Made by a program: the position numbers and the translations under genes
Part shown: piece after piece, positions 1 through 8,800 of the stretch
How positions within the stretch are numbered: position 1 is the stretch's first letter
Layout: the number at the start of each line of letters is the position of its first letter
From: Marinospirillum sp.
Lineage (GTDB): Bacteria; Pseudomonadota; Gammaproteobacteria; Pseudomonadales; Halomonadaceae
DNA: 22,548 nucleotides
Reading direction: 5' to 3'
Assembly (NCBI GenBank): GCA_007119985.1
Contig: SKOQ01000057.1
Coordinates: 1-22,548 of the forward strand
Notes under the pieces: model-generated
Told to the model about the DNA's origin: nothing
What the model saw: only the letters and a program-made list of their open reading frames with translations
The model's database searches: none

Positions 1-34
1 GGTGTTCAGCTCTGCTTCAGGATCACCACCTCTT

Positions 35-54
35 TATGGATACCCCCTCAAATA
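35..54 (+). promoter_or_regulatory. Motif shared with the upstream region of the second chemoreceptor
   Basis: TAT, one base, then GATACCCCCTCA (39-50) lies about 105 bases upstream of the chemoreceptor start at 156. Its partner is on the minus strand at 16993-17012. Both copies have the same orientation relative to the downstream chemoreceptor gene but very different distances from it. Confidence 0.28.
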
Positions 55-63
55 ACAGCGTTT

Positions 64-93
64 AAGCCCGCTTTGAAAGCGGCTATGGGCTTT
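64..93 (+). terminator. Possible weak hairpin terminator of an upstream gene
   Basis: The arms AAGCCC (64-69) and GGGCTT (87-92) can pair around an inner stem of GCTT (70-73) with AAGC (77-80), leaving a bulge on the right side. Only three T residues follow, so it would be a poor intrinsic terminator. A reading frame open from the window edge ends with TAA at 63-65, directly before the hairpin, which would suit the tail of a gene lying to the left. Only about 20 codons of that frame are visible, so I do not call it a gene. Confidence 0.22.
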
Positions 94-155
94 GGTGAGC
101 CTATCCACTCGCTGTTCACCTTCTCTCTTTTATTTTATTAGCGCGGAAAATCTGC

Positions 156-2063
156 ATGAGTCTTCAAAAAAGAATTGCCTTAGTCCTGCTGGCGCTCACA
201 CTCAGTATTACGCTCGTGTTGGCTATATTGCAGTGGAAATCCTTTCATCGTCTGGCCCAAGAAGTGGCGACAGATCGTTTGCATCAGGCCCACCGCCTGC
301 TCTCACTGACCGATAACCTGATGCAAGACCAAGTGGCCAGCAGTATGCGCTTGTTAATGCAGCGCAGTTTGGCTCTAGGCACGCCTAGTTTGGGTCGCCC
401 CATTCAGCTGGGTACTCGTGTTGCGCCTGATCTGCTGCTTGGAGAGCAGCCTCAGGCATTGCACTTTGAACTGGTGGACAGCGTGACTGAAATCATGGGC
501 GGTACGGCCACTCTTTTTACGCGTGATCAGCAGGATTTTGTCCGGATCTCAACCAATGTGACCAATGCACAAGGGCAACGTGCGGTGGGAACTCGCCTTG
601 ACCCCAATGGAGTGGCCATTCGACACCTGAATCAAGGCGAAGCCTTTTATGGTCAAGTGGATATACTGGGCCAGCCGTTTTTAACCGGTTATGAGCCAAT
701 TCGCAATCAGCAAGGTGAGGTGATTGGTATTGGGTATGTTGGCTATTCGGCTGATCTCGCCCCCCTTGCTGAGATGCTCGAAAGCGCGCGCATTATGGAA
801 CAAGGCTTTGTCGCCTTGCTCGATGCCGATCAGCGTTTGCGCATGCACTCTGATCACCTCACCAGCCAGCAGATCACCGCTATTCTGAGTGCCGAAACAG
901 AGGACTGGACCCTCCAGCAGCTTTCTTTTGCCCCTTGGGGCTATACACTCGTCGCTGGCTACTCGATACAAGAGGTGCAACAGCAGGTCTTAGGACGCTC
1001 TGTTTATATTGCGACGGGCGTGGCGCTGATCGGTTTGCTGCTGGCCGTGATTTTTATCCTGCCCTCCATCCAGTTGACCAAGCGCATCGCCATGTTGCAT
1101 CAAGCGGCGAGCCGGATTCATCTTACTAAGGATTTAACCATCCGCACGCAGGTGCAAGGCAAGGATGAGGTCGGCGCTCTTGGCCAAGCTTTTGATGAAC
1201 TGATTGATGATTTTCAAAATGCACTTAGCGAGGTCGCGCAGTCATCCCTCTATTTAGCCGGTTCTGCTGAGGAGCTTTCGGCAACCAATCTGCAAAGCCA
1301 TCAAGGCATGGCGATACAGCATCAAGAAAGCGAGCAGCTGGCAACGGCTATGAATCAAATGGTTGCTACCGTTCAAGAAGTGGCCGCCAGTGCAGGCAAG
1401 GCGGCCGATTCAGCACGTAGTGCCGATCAGGATGCCCATCAGAGTGCAAGGGTCATCCAAGGCGCGATATCCAAAATCGATGCCATGGCCACGAGCATCG
1501 AGACCACTGGAGCAGTAATCTCGGCGTTGGGTGATCAGGTGCAGCGCATTCATACTGTGTTGGAGGTCATTCAAACCATCGCAGAACAAACCAACCTGCT
1601 TGCACTGAATGCCGCCATTGAAGCTGCGCGCGCGGGTGAGGCTGGACGAGGTTTTGCCGTGGTGGCTGATGAGGTGCGCTCTCTGGCTCGTCGAACACAA
1701 GAATCGACCGGAGAAATAGAAAGTATCATTGCTGACTTGCAAGCGCGGGCCAATCAGGCGATTGATGCCATGCAAGCCAGCCAAAAGGATGCTGAACAAG
1801 TCATGCAGGGCGCAGGACACGCCTCTTCAGCACTCGGTGGGATTATTGGTGCAATAAGCCATATCAGCACGATGAACGAGCAGATTGCCTCAGCTGCTGA
1901 ACAGCAAAGCGCTGTAGCCGATGAAATTCACCATAACATCAATAAGATCAATCAGATTGCGGAGCAAAATCAGGTTGGGGCCCAAGAAACACTGAATGCT
2001 AGTGAGTCTCTGGCCGCCCTCGCCTCTCAGCTGCAAAATCTGGTGGCCCGCTTCAAGCTTTAA
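156..2063 (+). CDS. Methyl-accepting chemotaxis protein with periplasmic Cache sensor
   Basis: This 635-residue transmembrane chemoreceptor senses a periplasmic ligand and controls CheA/CheW. Order of parts: membrane segment at about 8-27, a periplasmic region of about 250 residues, second membrane segment at about 282-306 (VALIGLLLAVIFILP), HAMP to about 360, then the coiled-coil signalling domain. The periplasmic part resembles the Cache_3-Cache_2 type (DFVRISTNV, GTRLDPNG, FYGQVDILGQPFLTGYEPI). The conserved hairpin tip lies at about 472-500 (AEQTNLLALNAAIEAARAGE, then GRGFAVVADEVR). There is no C-terminal CheR/CheB tether pentapeptide; the chain ends in ARFKL. The ATG at 156 has only a weak GGAA 8 bases upstream, but it places the first membrane helix at the N terminus as expected. 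The gene stands alone. Family assignment is secure; the ligand cannot be read from sequence. Confidence 0.95.
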   Translation: MSLQKRIALVLLALTLSITLVLAILQWKSFHRLAQEVATDRLHQAHRLLSLTDNLMQDQVASSMRLLMQRSLALGTPSLGRPIQLGTRVAPDLLLGEQPQALHFELVDSVTEIMGGTATLFTRDQQDFVRISTNVTNAQGQRAVGTRLDPNGVAIRHLNQGEAFYGQVDILGQPFLTGYEPIRNQQGEVIGIGYVGYSADLAPLAEMLESARIMEQGFVALLDADQRLRMHSDHLTSQQITAILSAETEDWTLQQLSFAPWGYTLVAGYSIQEVQQQVLGRSVYIATGVALIGLLLAVIFILPSIQLTKRIAMLHQAASRIHLTKDLTIRTQVQGKDEVGALGQAFDELIDDFQNALSEVAQSSLYLAGSAEELSATNLQSHQGMAIQHQESEQLATAMNQMVATVQEVAASAGKAADSARSADQDAHQSARVIQGAISKIDAMATSIETTGAVISALGDQVQRIHTVLEVIQTIAEQTNLLALNAAIEAARAGEAGRGFAVVADEVRSLARRTQESTGEIESIIADLQARANQAIDAMQASQKDAEQVMQGAGHASSALGGIIGAISHISTMNEQIASAAEQQSAVADEIHHNINKINQIAEQNQVGAQETLNASESLAALASQLQNLVARFKL

Positions 2064-2163
2064 AGGCCCATAGCCAATGGGTGGGCGCTGACGAGGGGCC
2101 GGTTTTGCTTCAATTGCTGAACTGAGTTTTCATCTTTGCCTAAGGCTGGCATTATTCATCAGC

Positions 2164-2221
2164 TCAGGAAGCCTCTGATCAACGCAGCATCAGCAAGCGC
2201 GATAATTAATCAGAGGTTTCC
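2164..2221. repeat. Palindromic interspersed repeat, copy 1
   Basis: An imperfect palindrome lies in the gap before recC. Left arm 2167-2182 (GGAAGCCTCTGATCAA) and right arm 2206-2221 (TTAATCAGAGGTTTCC) pair with two mismatches around a 23-base centre. Positions 2171-2200 match 17693-17722 at 28 of 30 bases, and weaker similarity extends over about 53 bases (about 42 identical). This looks like a REP- or MITE-like intergenic element. The right arm ends about 40 bases before the recC start, so the hairpin would fall in the recC leader if transcription starts upstream of it. Confidence 0.6.
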
Positions 2222-2260
2222 TCGCAGAAGACTTTCACTGATCTAGAACAAGGACGCCCC

Positions 2261-5200
2261 ATGCCCGCACAGCTCGATTCTCTTCAACCTGGCCTGATGA
2301 TTCTGCAAGGCAATCGCCTGGAAGATCTGCGTGATCTGTTGGTACAGTGGACTCAAACCCACCCGCTGCGTCCTCTGGAAGATGAAAGCATTCTGGTACA
2401 GAGCAATGGGATCGCCCAGTGGCTCAAAATGGCAATGGCCAGAGATGACGGTGGCTGTGGCATAGCAGCGGCGTTGAAAGTGGATCTGCCGGGGCGTTTT
2501 TTATGGCAAGTTTACCGCTGTGTGTTTGATGATTTACCGGATATTTCACCCTACGACAAGGCCCCGCTGACCTGGCGACTGTACCGATTACTGAAAGACT
2601 GGCCAGCGCTGGAAAAACGCGCGCAGAAATTAGGCGAAAACCCTGAACGGCTACAGCCCCTGAAGGGCTTTTTAAGCCAAGACGCTGACCCTCGTCGCCT
2701 ACACCAACTGGCGGCCAATCTGGCCGATTTATACGACCAGTATCAGGTATATCGCGCCGACTGGCTGGAAGCCTGGGAAGACAACCCAAAAGGCGAAAAA
2801 CCGGATGAGTTGATCACCGCCAAGGGTGAACTACAGCCTTTAGAAGAAGTAGATTGCTGGCAGCCGTTGATCTGGCGTTTATTGGTTGCGGATATTCAAC
2901 ATGATTCCAGTCTTGATCAGCTAGGTAAAAAACGCTTTGCTGCAAACGAAAAAGATTGGACTCGCTACAGCCGAGCTAGCATTCATCGCGCTGTGATCGA
3001 AAAGTGCAAAGAATTTTCACCCGACAACCGCCCCGAAGACCTGCCACGCCGCGTGCTGGTATTTGGGATTTCTTCTTTGCCACGCCAAACGCTAGATCTG
3101 TTTCAGGCCCTGTCGCCCTTCACTCAAATTCTGATCTTTGCCAGCAACCCTTGCCAGCACTACTGGGGCGACCTGGTCGAAGGCAAGGCACTGCTGCGCC
3201 GTGAATATCAGCGCATGAGCAAGCGCAAAATCGATGCTAACCTCAGCCCTGAAGACCTGCATCTGCAGGGCCACCCACTCTTGGCCTCTTGGGGCAAACA
3301 GGGCCGCGATTACCTGCATCTACTGGATGAACAGGACGAGCCAGAGAGCTACCGCGAACAAGTGCAAAAGGCTGTACAGCAGAATATTGATCTCTACCGC
3401 GACCCGCTGGACGAAAGCGACAGCCTACTCAGTCAACTGCAATCCGACATCTTTGACCTGCGCCCCTTGTCAGAGCGCCAACAGCAAGCCACCCACATCG
3501 ATCCAGAGAAGGACCGCAGTCTGGCATTTTTGATAGCCCACTCCCCCCAGCGCGAAGTGGAAATCCTGCACGATCAGCTCCTCATTGAGTTTGAAAACAA
3601 TCCCAAACTCCCCCCGCGCGAGGTGCTGGTAATGGTGCCGGATATCAATGTCTATGCGCCGCACATTCAAGCGGTGTTTGGGCGCTATGCCAGACAAGGC
3701 GAGGAACGGGACCTGCGCTTCTTACCCTTTCATATTGCCGATCAAGGCCAGCGGGGGCAGAACACCCTACTGATTGCCCTGGAAAAACTGCTGCAACTGC
3801 CCTCCTCACGCTTTGCTGTCAGTGAACTGCTGGATCTGCTCGATACGCCCGCACTACGCCAGCGTTACCGGATTGCCGAAGCCGATCTGCCGCGCCTGCG
3901 TGAATGGATTCAGGGCGCGAATATTCGCTGGGGCCTGAATGCCGAACAGCGTGCCGATCTTGGGCTGCCCGCGCAAGAACAGAACACCTGGCTGTTTGGC
4001 CTACGCCGCTTGCTGCTGGGCTTTGCCAGTGGCACTAGCCCCGCCTGGAAAGGCATAGAACCCCATGATGAAGTGGCTGGCTTGGAAGCCGCACTGCTAG
4101 GGCCCTTGGCGCAACTCTTAAAAAACTTAGAAACCACCCGCAACCTGCTGAAAGAAGACCACTCGCCCGCGGGCTGGAACGAGGTGTTAAGAAGCCTGAT
4201 CGAGCGTTTTTTTACCGAGACCAGCAAAGCCGATACCTGGGCGATCACCAATCTAGATACGCAACTGAAAAAGCTGGAGAAAGCTTGGAGCTACGGCAAG
4301 CTAATAGATGAAGCTCTCCCGCTGGAAGTCATCCGCGAAGAACTGCTCAGCGCCCTGGATCAGCCCAACCTAACCCAGAAATTCCTCGGTGGCTCGATCA
4401 ACTTTGCGACCCTGATGCCCATGCGCGCCATCCCTTTCCAACAGGTCTGGCTACTGGGTATGAATGACGGCGACTACCCGCGTAGCGTGCGCCCCGCGGA
4501 TTTTGACCTGATGGCCAAGGACTATCGCCCAGGTGATCGCTCCCGCCGCGAAGACGACCGCTACCTGTTTCTGGAAGCTCTGCTTTCGGCACGAGAAAAG
4601 CTGGTCATTAGCTGGGTTGGTCGGGATATTCGCGATAACTCCACCCGCCCGCCTTCCGTGCTGATCGGGCAACTGCGTGATCATATCGCCGCTGGCTGGA
4701 AGCTGGAGAGTCACGACCCCCAGAGCAAAACCACAGCAGGCCAAGCATTGCTGGAGGCCCTCACCACCGAGCACCCCTTGCAACCGTTTAGCCCGCGTTA
4801 TTTTGTTGAACCCGATCAAGATAGTGCAGCCTCTGACAAGGATCAGCGGCTGGTCACCTTTGCCTATGAGTGGCAGCAGCTTTTTATCCAGAACACTGAA
4901 ACCGGAGCTACTGAAGCCAAACCCCTACCGGCTTGGTATCCTGAAGCTAGCCTAGCCCTACGCCAGCTTAGTGATCTGTTGCGCTGTCCGGCTGATGCCT
5001 TCTACAAGGATCGCTTGAAAATCTACCCAGAGCGTGAAGCAGAGCAACTTCAGGAAGTAGAAAATTTTGCGTTTAGCGGGCTGGAAGCCTGGGGGTTAAC
5101 GGATCAATTAATTCAACAGACCTTTCACCCAGAAACCACGCCTCAAAATTACCCACACCAGGTGGAACAGGCGCTGGACAAGCTGGTACGCCAAGGCACT

Positions 5201-5893
5201 CTGATTGAAGGGGCCTTGGGTCGATATCAAAGTCAGCGGCTCACCGAACCTTTGCTAGAGCTATTTAAAACCTGGCAACAAGAACGCAACGAGATGCTGC
5301 CTCTGGAAAAACCCATAACCGATTTGCTGAGTTTCTCAGTAGAAGGCAAGACCATCTCGCTGGAATTAAGCAGTCCCTATTTGCTGATCAGCGCAGATGC
5401 CAGTCAGTTCAGCCACATCATCGTACAAGCCAGCAGTGCCATTGAGAAAAACAGCAAGGCCTACGCCTGGCGCAATTTGACGCGCCCGTGGCTGCATCAT
5501 CTGGCTGCACAGGTGCTGGTTAAACAGCCGGTTACCACCCAGTTGCTGACCCCAAAAGGACAGGTCACCTGGGCGGGGCTTTCCGTGCAAGCAGCTCAGG
5601 AGCAGTTATTCAGACTGGTTACCTTCTGGTGGCAAGGCATGCAAAAACCTTTACCCACTGCCTTGAACACCGGAATAGAATGGATGGCCAGCCTACAGAA
5701 AGAACCCGACAACCTGGAAAAAGCTGCTGACAAGGCAAGCCAGGGTTTTGATACAGACTGCACTTCTTCAGCTCGCCTTAAGCAGATTTTCCCGGATTTT
5801 GACTGCCTGTGTGGCCAAGCCGATTTTGCCTCCACCACCCAGGCACTTTACAAAGCCCTTTATCACGCCGTTAAAACGGAGGCTGGCGCATGA
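2261..5893 (+). CDS. recC: RecBCD enzyme subunit RecC (exodeoxyribonuclease V gamma)
   Basis: RecC is the non-catalytic scaffold of RecBCD. It splits the DNA strands, channels the 3' strand past the Chi recognition site and binds the RecB nuclease domain. The 1210-residue product is somewhat longer than E. coli RecC (about 1120). Recognisable family blocks, in order: VQSNGIAQWLKMAMA near residue 46, VMVPDINVYAPHIQAVFG near 457, ELLDLLDTPALRQRYRI near 525, LMPMRAIPFQQVWLLGMNDG near 718, and GDRSRREDDRYLFLEAL near 757. No intact Walker A is seen, as expected for the inactive helicase fold of RecC. The ATG at 2261 has AAGGA about 8 bases upstream. The stop overlaps the recB start by 4 bp (ATGA), so the two are probably translationally coupled. 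No convincing promoter was seen in the 197-base gap upstream. Confidence 0.97.
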   Translation: MPAQLDSLQPGLMILQGNRLEDLRDLLVQWTQTHPLRPLEDESILVQSNGIAQWLKMAMARDDGGCGIAAALKVDLPGRFLWQVYRCVFDDLPDISPYDKAPLTWRLYRLLKDWPALEKRAQKLGENPERLQPLKGFLSQDADPRRLHQLAANLADLYDQYQVYRADWLEAWEDNPKGEKPDELITAKGELQPLEEVDCWQPLIWRLLVADIQHDSSLDQLGKKRFAANEKDWTRYSRASIHRAVIEKCKEFSPDNRPEDLPRRVLVFGISSLPRQTLDLFQALSPFTQILIFASNPCQHYWGDLVEGKALLRREYQRMSKRKIDANLSPEDLHLQGHPLLASWGKQGRDYLHLLDEQDEPESYREQVQKAVQQNIDLYRDPLDESDSLLSQLQSDIFDLRPLSERQQQATHIDPEKDRSLAFLIAHSPQREVEILHDQLLIEFENNPKLPPREVLVMVPDINVYAPHIQAVFGRYARQGEERDLRFLPFHIADQGQRGQNTLLIALEKLLQLPSSRFAVSELLDLLDTPALRQRYRIAEADLPRLREWIQGANIRWGLNAEQRADLGLPAQEQNTWLFGLRRLLLGFASGTSPAWKGIEPHDEVAGLEAALLGPLAQLLKNLETTRNLLKEDHSPAGWNEVLRSLIERFFTETSKADTWAITNLDTQLKKLEKAWSYGKLIDEALPLEVIREELLSALDQPNLTQKFLGGSINFATLMPMRAIPFQQVWLLGMNDGDYPRSVRPADFDLMAKDYRPGDRSRREDDRYLFLEALLSAREKLVISWVGRDIRDNSTRPPSVLIGQLRDHIAAGWKLESHDPQSKTTAGQALLEALTTEHPLQPFSPRYFVEPDQDSAASDKDQRLVTFAYEWQQLFIQNTETGATEAKPLPAWYPEASLALRQLSDLLRCPADAFYKDRLKIYPEREAEQLQEVENFAFSGLEAWGLTDQLIQQTFHPETTPQNYPHQVEQALDKLVRQGTLIEGALGRYQSQRLTEPLLELFKTWQQERNEMLPLEKPITDLLSFSVEGKTISLELSSPYLLISADASQFSHIIVQASSAIEKNSKAYAWRNLTRPWLHHLAAQVLVKQPVTTQLLTPKGQVTWAGLSVQAAQEQLFRLVTFWWQGMQKPLPTALNTGIEWMASLQKEPDNLEKAADKASQGFDTDCTSSARLKQIFPDFDCLCGQADFASTTQALYKALYHAVKTEAGA

Positions 5894-8800
5894 GCCCATC
5901 AACTGAGTCGCTCAATCCACTTACTTTTCCGCTCAAGAGCTCTGCTCTGATCGAAGCCAGTGCCGGAACCGGCAAAACCTTTACCCTTGCCCTGCTCTAT
6001 GTTCGGTTGGTTTTACAGCAAGGCGGTGAGTTTTCTTTTGATCAGCCCTTGCTACCACCTAGTATTCTGGTCGTGACCTTTACCAAAGCGGCCACTAAGG
6101 AGTTGCGTGATCGTATCCGTCAGCGCTTGGTTGAAACGGCCAGTGTGTTGCGTGCTGAAAAGCCTGAAGCCGTAACCAGTGATCCACTGCTTCTCGATTT
6201 GCGAGAAGCCGTTATTAACGAAGGGAAGGCTGCCGGACAAACCAACCCCAGCCGCACTCTGGCTGCAGCTGCCTATCGGCTGGATATTGCGGCACAATGG
6301 ATGGATGAAGCCGCCATTTCTACCATACATGGCTGGTGTTACCGAATGCTCAAAGAGCATGCTTTCGACAGCGGCAATCTTTTCCAGCAAGAAATCATTG
6401 AAAGCGAAGTCGAGTTGCTACAACAGGCTGCCGAAGACTACTGGCGTCATTTTTACCTGCCGCTTTCTGATGACGACCTGGAAGAAGTGCTGAGCTTCTT
6501 TGATTCACCTACACAAACACGGAAGAAAACCAGCAAGCTACTGGATCATTTAGAACGACTGGAGTCTCCTCAAGATAAGCCCAGTGATTTTTTAGCTCAG
6601 GCTGAACAAGAAAAGCAGAAGGTCCTCAAGCCGTTAAAAGAAAAATGGCTTAAAACCTTTTTACCCGCACTAGAGGAAGCTTTTGCTGAAGCTAAAAAGA
6701 TAAAGGCTTACAAAGCCACCTCATTGAATGCCAAGCACATCGCCGATATTGTCGCAAAACTCAAAAGCTGGGCTGAAGGTCACCAGGATCAGCCGGGTAT
6801 TGATTACGCTAAGAGCAACAGCTTTCAGCGGCTGGCTTTGCTCGATACCAGTATTTGGAGTAACACGGATGCCATTCCCTATGGTAATGAGGGCTGTGTG
6901 GCGCTGGCAGACTTACCCCAGCAGCTCGCTGACTTGCCTTCTCCTTTTGCTGATTTATTAAGGCATGCCGCTCATTGGATCGGCGCTGAAGTCCAGAAAA
7001 CCAAACGGCAGCAAAGTTTGATCAGCAATCAGGATCTTTTGCATCGGCTGGATCAGGCCTTGCAAGGTGATCGTGGTGAGCAACTGGCTGAATCCATTCG
7101 CAAGCAATTCCCGGTCGCTCTGGTCGATGAGTTTCAGGATACGGACCCAGTTCAATACCGTATTTTTGATGCCATCTACTCGATTAAAAGCCCAAAACCA
7201 GAAACTGCCTTTTTTATGATTGGTGACCCCAAGCAAGCCATCTATTCCTTCCGAGGCGCAGATATTTTCACCTATCTGGCGGCTAAAAAAGCGACAGGAG
7301 AGCGTCAATATACGCTGGGTTACAACTTTCGCTCAGCCCCCCAACTCATCGATGAGGTCAATCATCTTTTTGCTCTGGGTGAACAGCGTGCGCAAGGTGC
7401 CTTTTACTTCAAAAAGCAGGAAACCAACCCGATTCCTTTTTTTGCAGTCCAACCCGGTAAAAAATCCAGACTTTGGCTTGAAGTGAATGACAAAGAGCAA
7501 GCCCCTTTGAACACTTGGCTCATCACTAAGAACGAGGCTGGAAAGCTTTCAAAGGAAGGCTATACCCAGCAAGTCAGTGAAATAACAGCCACTCAAATCA
7601 CCGAGTTGTTGATCGCTGCCCAAAGCAAAAAAGCTTGGCTGGTCGAACAGGATGACAACACTCAAAAGCGTCACTTACTGCAAGCGGCTGATATCGCCGT
7701 GCTGGTCAACAAAAAAGATGAGGCCGACTCCATCCGCCAGGCCTTGACCGAAAAAGGCGTGCCGAGTGTTTATCTGTCGGAAAGGAACAGCGTTTACCAA
7801 TCAGATGCTGCCAGCGCCCTACTCACTCTACTGCAGGCGGTTGCAGAGCCCTATAACGATGCACGCCTGCGCGCCGCTCTGGCTTTGCCTCAACTGAATA
7901 TTAGCCTGCAAGAGTTGAACCAACTCAATGAGGATGAGCTGAGCTGGGAAGAGCGGGTCCAACAGTTTGTGGGCTACCACTACGACTGGAAAAAGCAGGG
8001 CAGCATGGCTCTCATCCATAAACTGATTAAGGATTTCACCCTAGCTGAGCGGCTATTAAAGGAATCAGGTGGTGAGCGTCAAATCACAGACCTTCTTCAC
8101 CTTGCCGAGTTGCTGCAAAAAGCATCCATTGAACTAGATGGTGAACAGGCATTGATCCGCCACCTTCAGGAGCAAAGCCAAAATCCAGATGAAAACAGTG
8201 AAGCCCAGCAAGTGCGCCTAGAAAGTGACCGCCAGCTGGTTCAGGTCGTCACGATTCACAAATCTAAAGGCCTTGAGTATCCGTTGGTTTTTCTTCCCTT
8301 TGCAACCAGCTGCCGTCTCACTAAATCTACTGACATTCCGCTGGAAACGCATGATCAAGAAGGGAAGCTGCAGCAACATTTACAAAGCAGCCCCGAAATC
8401 CTTGCCCAAGCTGATGCAGAGCGTTTAGCGGAAGATCTACGCAAGCTGTATGTTGCCCTGACGCGTGCCAGTTACTGCCAATGGGTGGGGCTAGGCGAGA
8501 TCCAGGATCATCAACACAGTGGTATGGGTTACTTGCTCGGCGTCTCTCAAGAGCAGCCACTAGCAGAGGCTGTTAAAGCAGCGAAGCTTTCGATTCAGGA
8601 AGTTGCTGCAAGTGATGAGGTCTTTGCGCCTGAAACCAGCAAGAAATTAAAAGAGATCAGAGCACCTCAAGTCAGTCACCTCAGCAACTGGTGGATTGCC
8701 AGCTACTCAGCCATCCACTTTCAAAGTCAGGCCGGTGGTGCACCTTCAGAAACTGCGGATGCAGAGCCTCCAGCAAACAGGATTGCAGAAGTCACTTCTG

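Noticed and set aside
3..65. Reading frame from the window edge ending in TAA at 63-65, possibly the tail of an upstream gene
   Set aside because: Only about 20 codons are visible with no recognisable motif, and other frames are open at the edge too.
61..89. FliA (sigma28) promoter upstream of the first chemoreceptor
   Set aside because: TAAG and GCGGCTAT resemble the two boxes only partly, and the spacing is about 12 bases instead of 15.
1410..1820. Long antisense reading frames inside the chemoreceptor, recC, recB, recD and oxidoreductase genes
   Set aside because: They overlap well-supported genes, lack ribosome sites, and their translations show no domain or sensible composition.
81..2075. 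Inverted repeat GGCTATGGGC (81-90) and GCCCATAGCC (2066-2075) bracketing the first chemoreceptor gene, hinting at a mobile cassette
   Set aside because: Perfect 10-base inverted pairs are expected many times by chance in a window this size, there is no target-site duplication, and no transposase is present.
2064..2115. Intrinsic terminator after the first chemoreceptor, from GGCCC/GGGGCC or CCCAT/ATGGG pairing before TTTT
   Set aside because: The stems are short or widely spaced and the T run is only four bases; not convincing.
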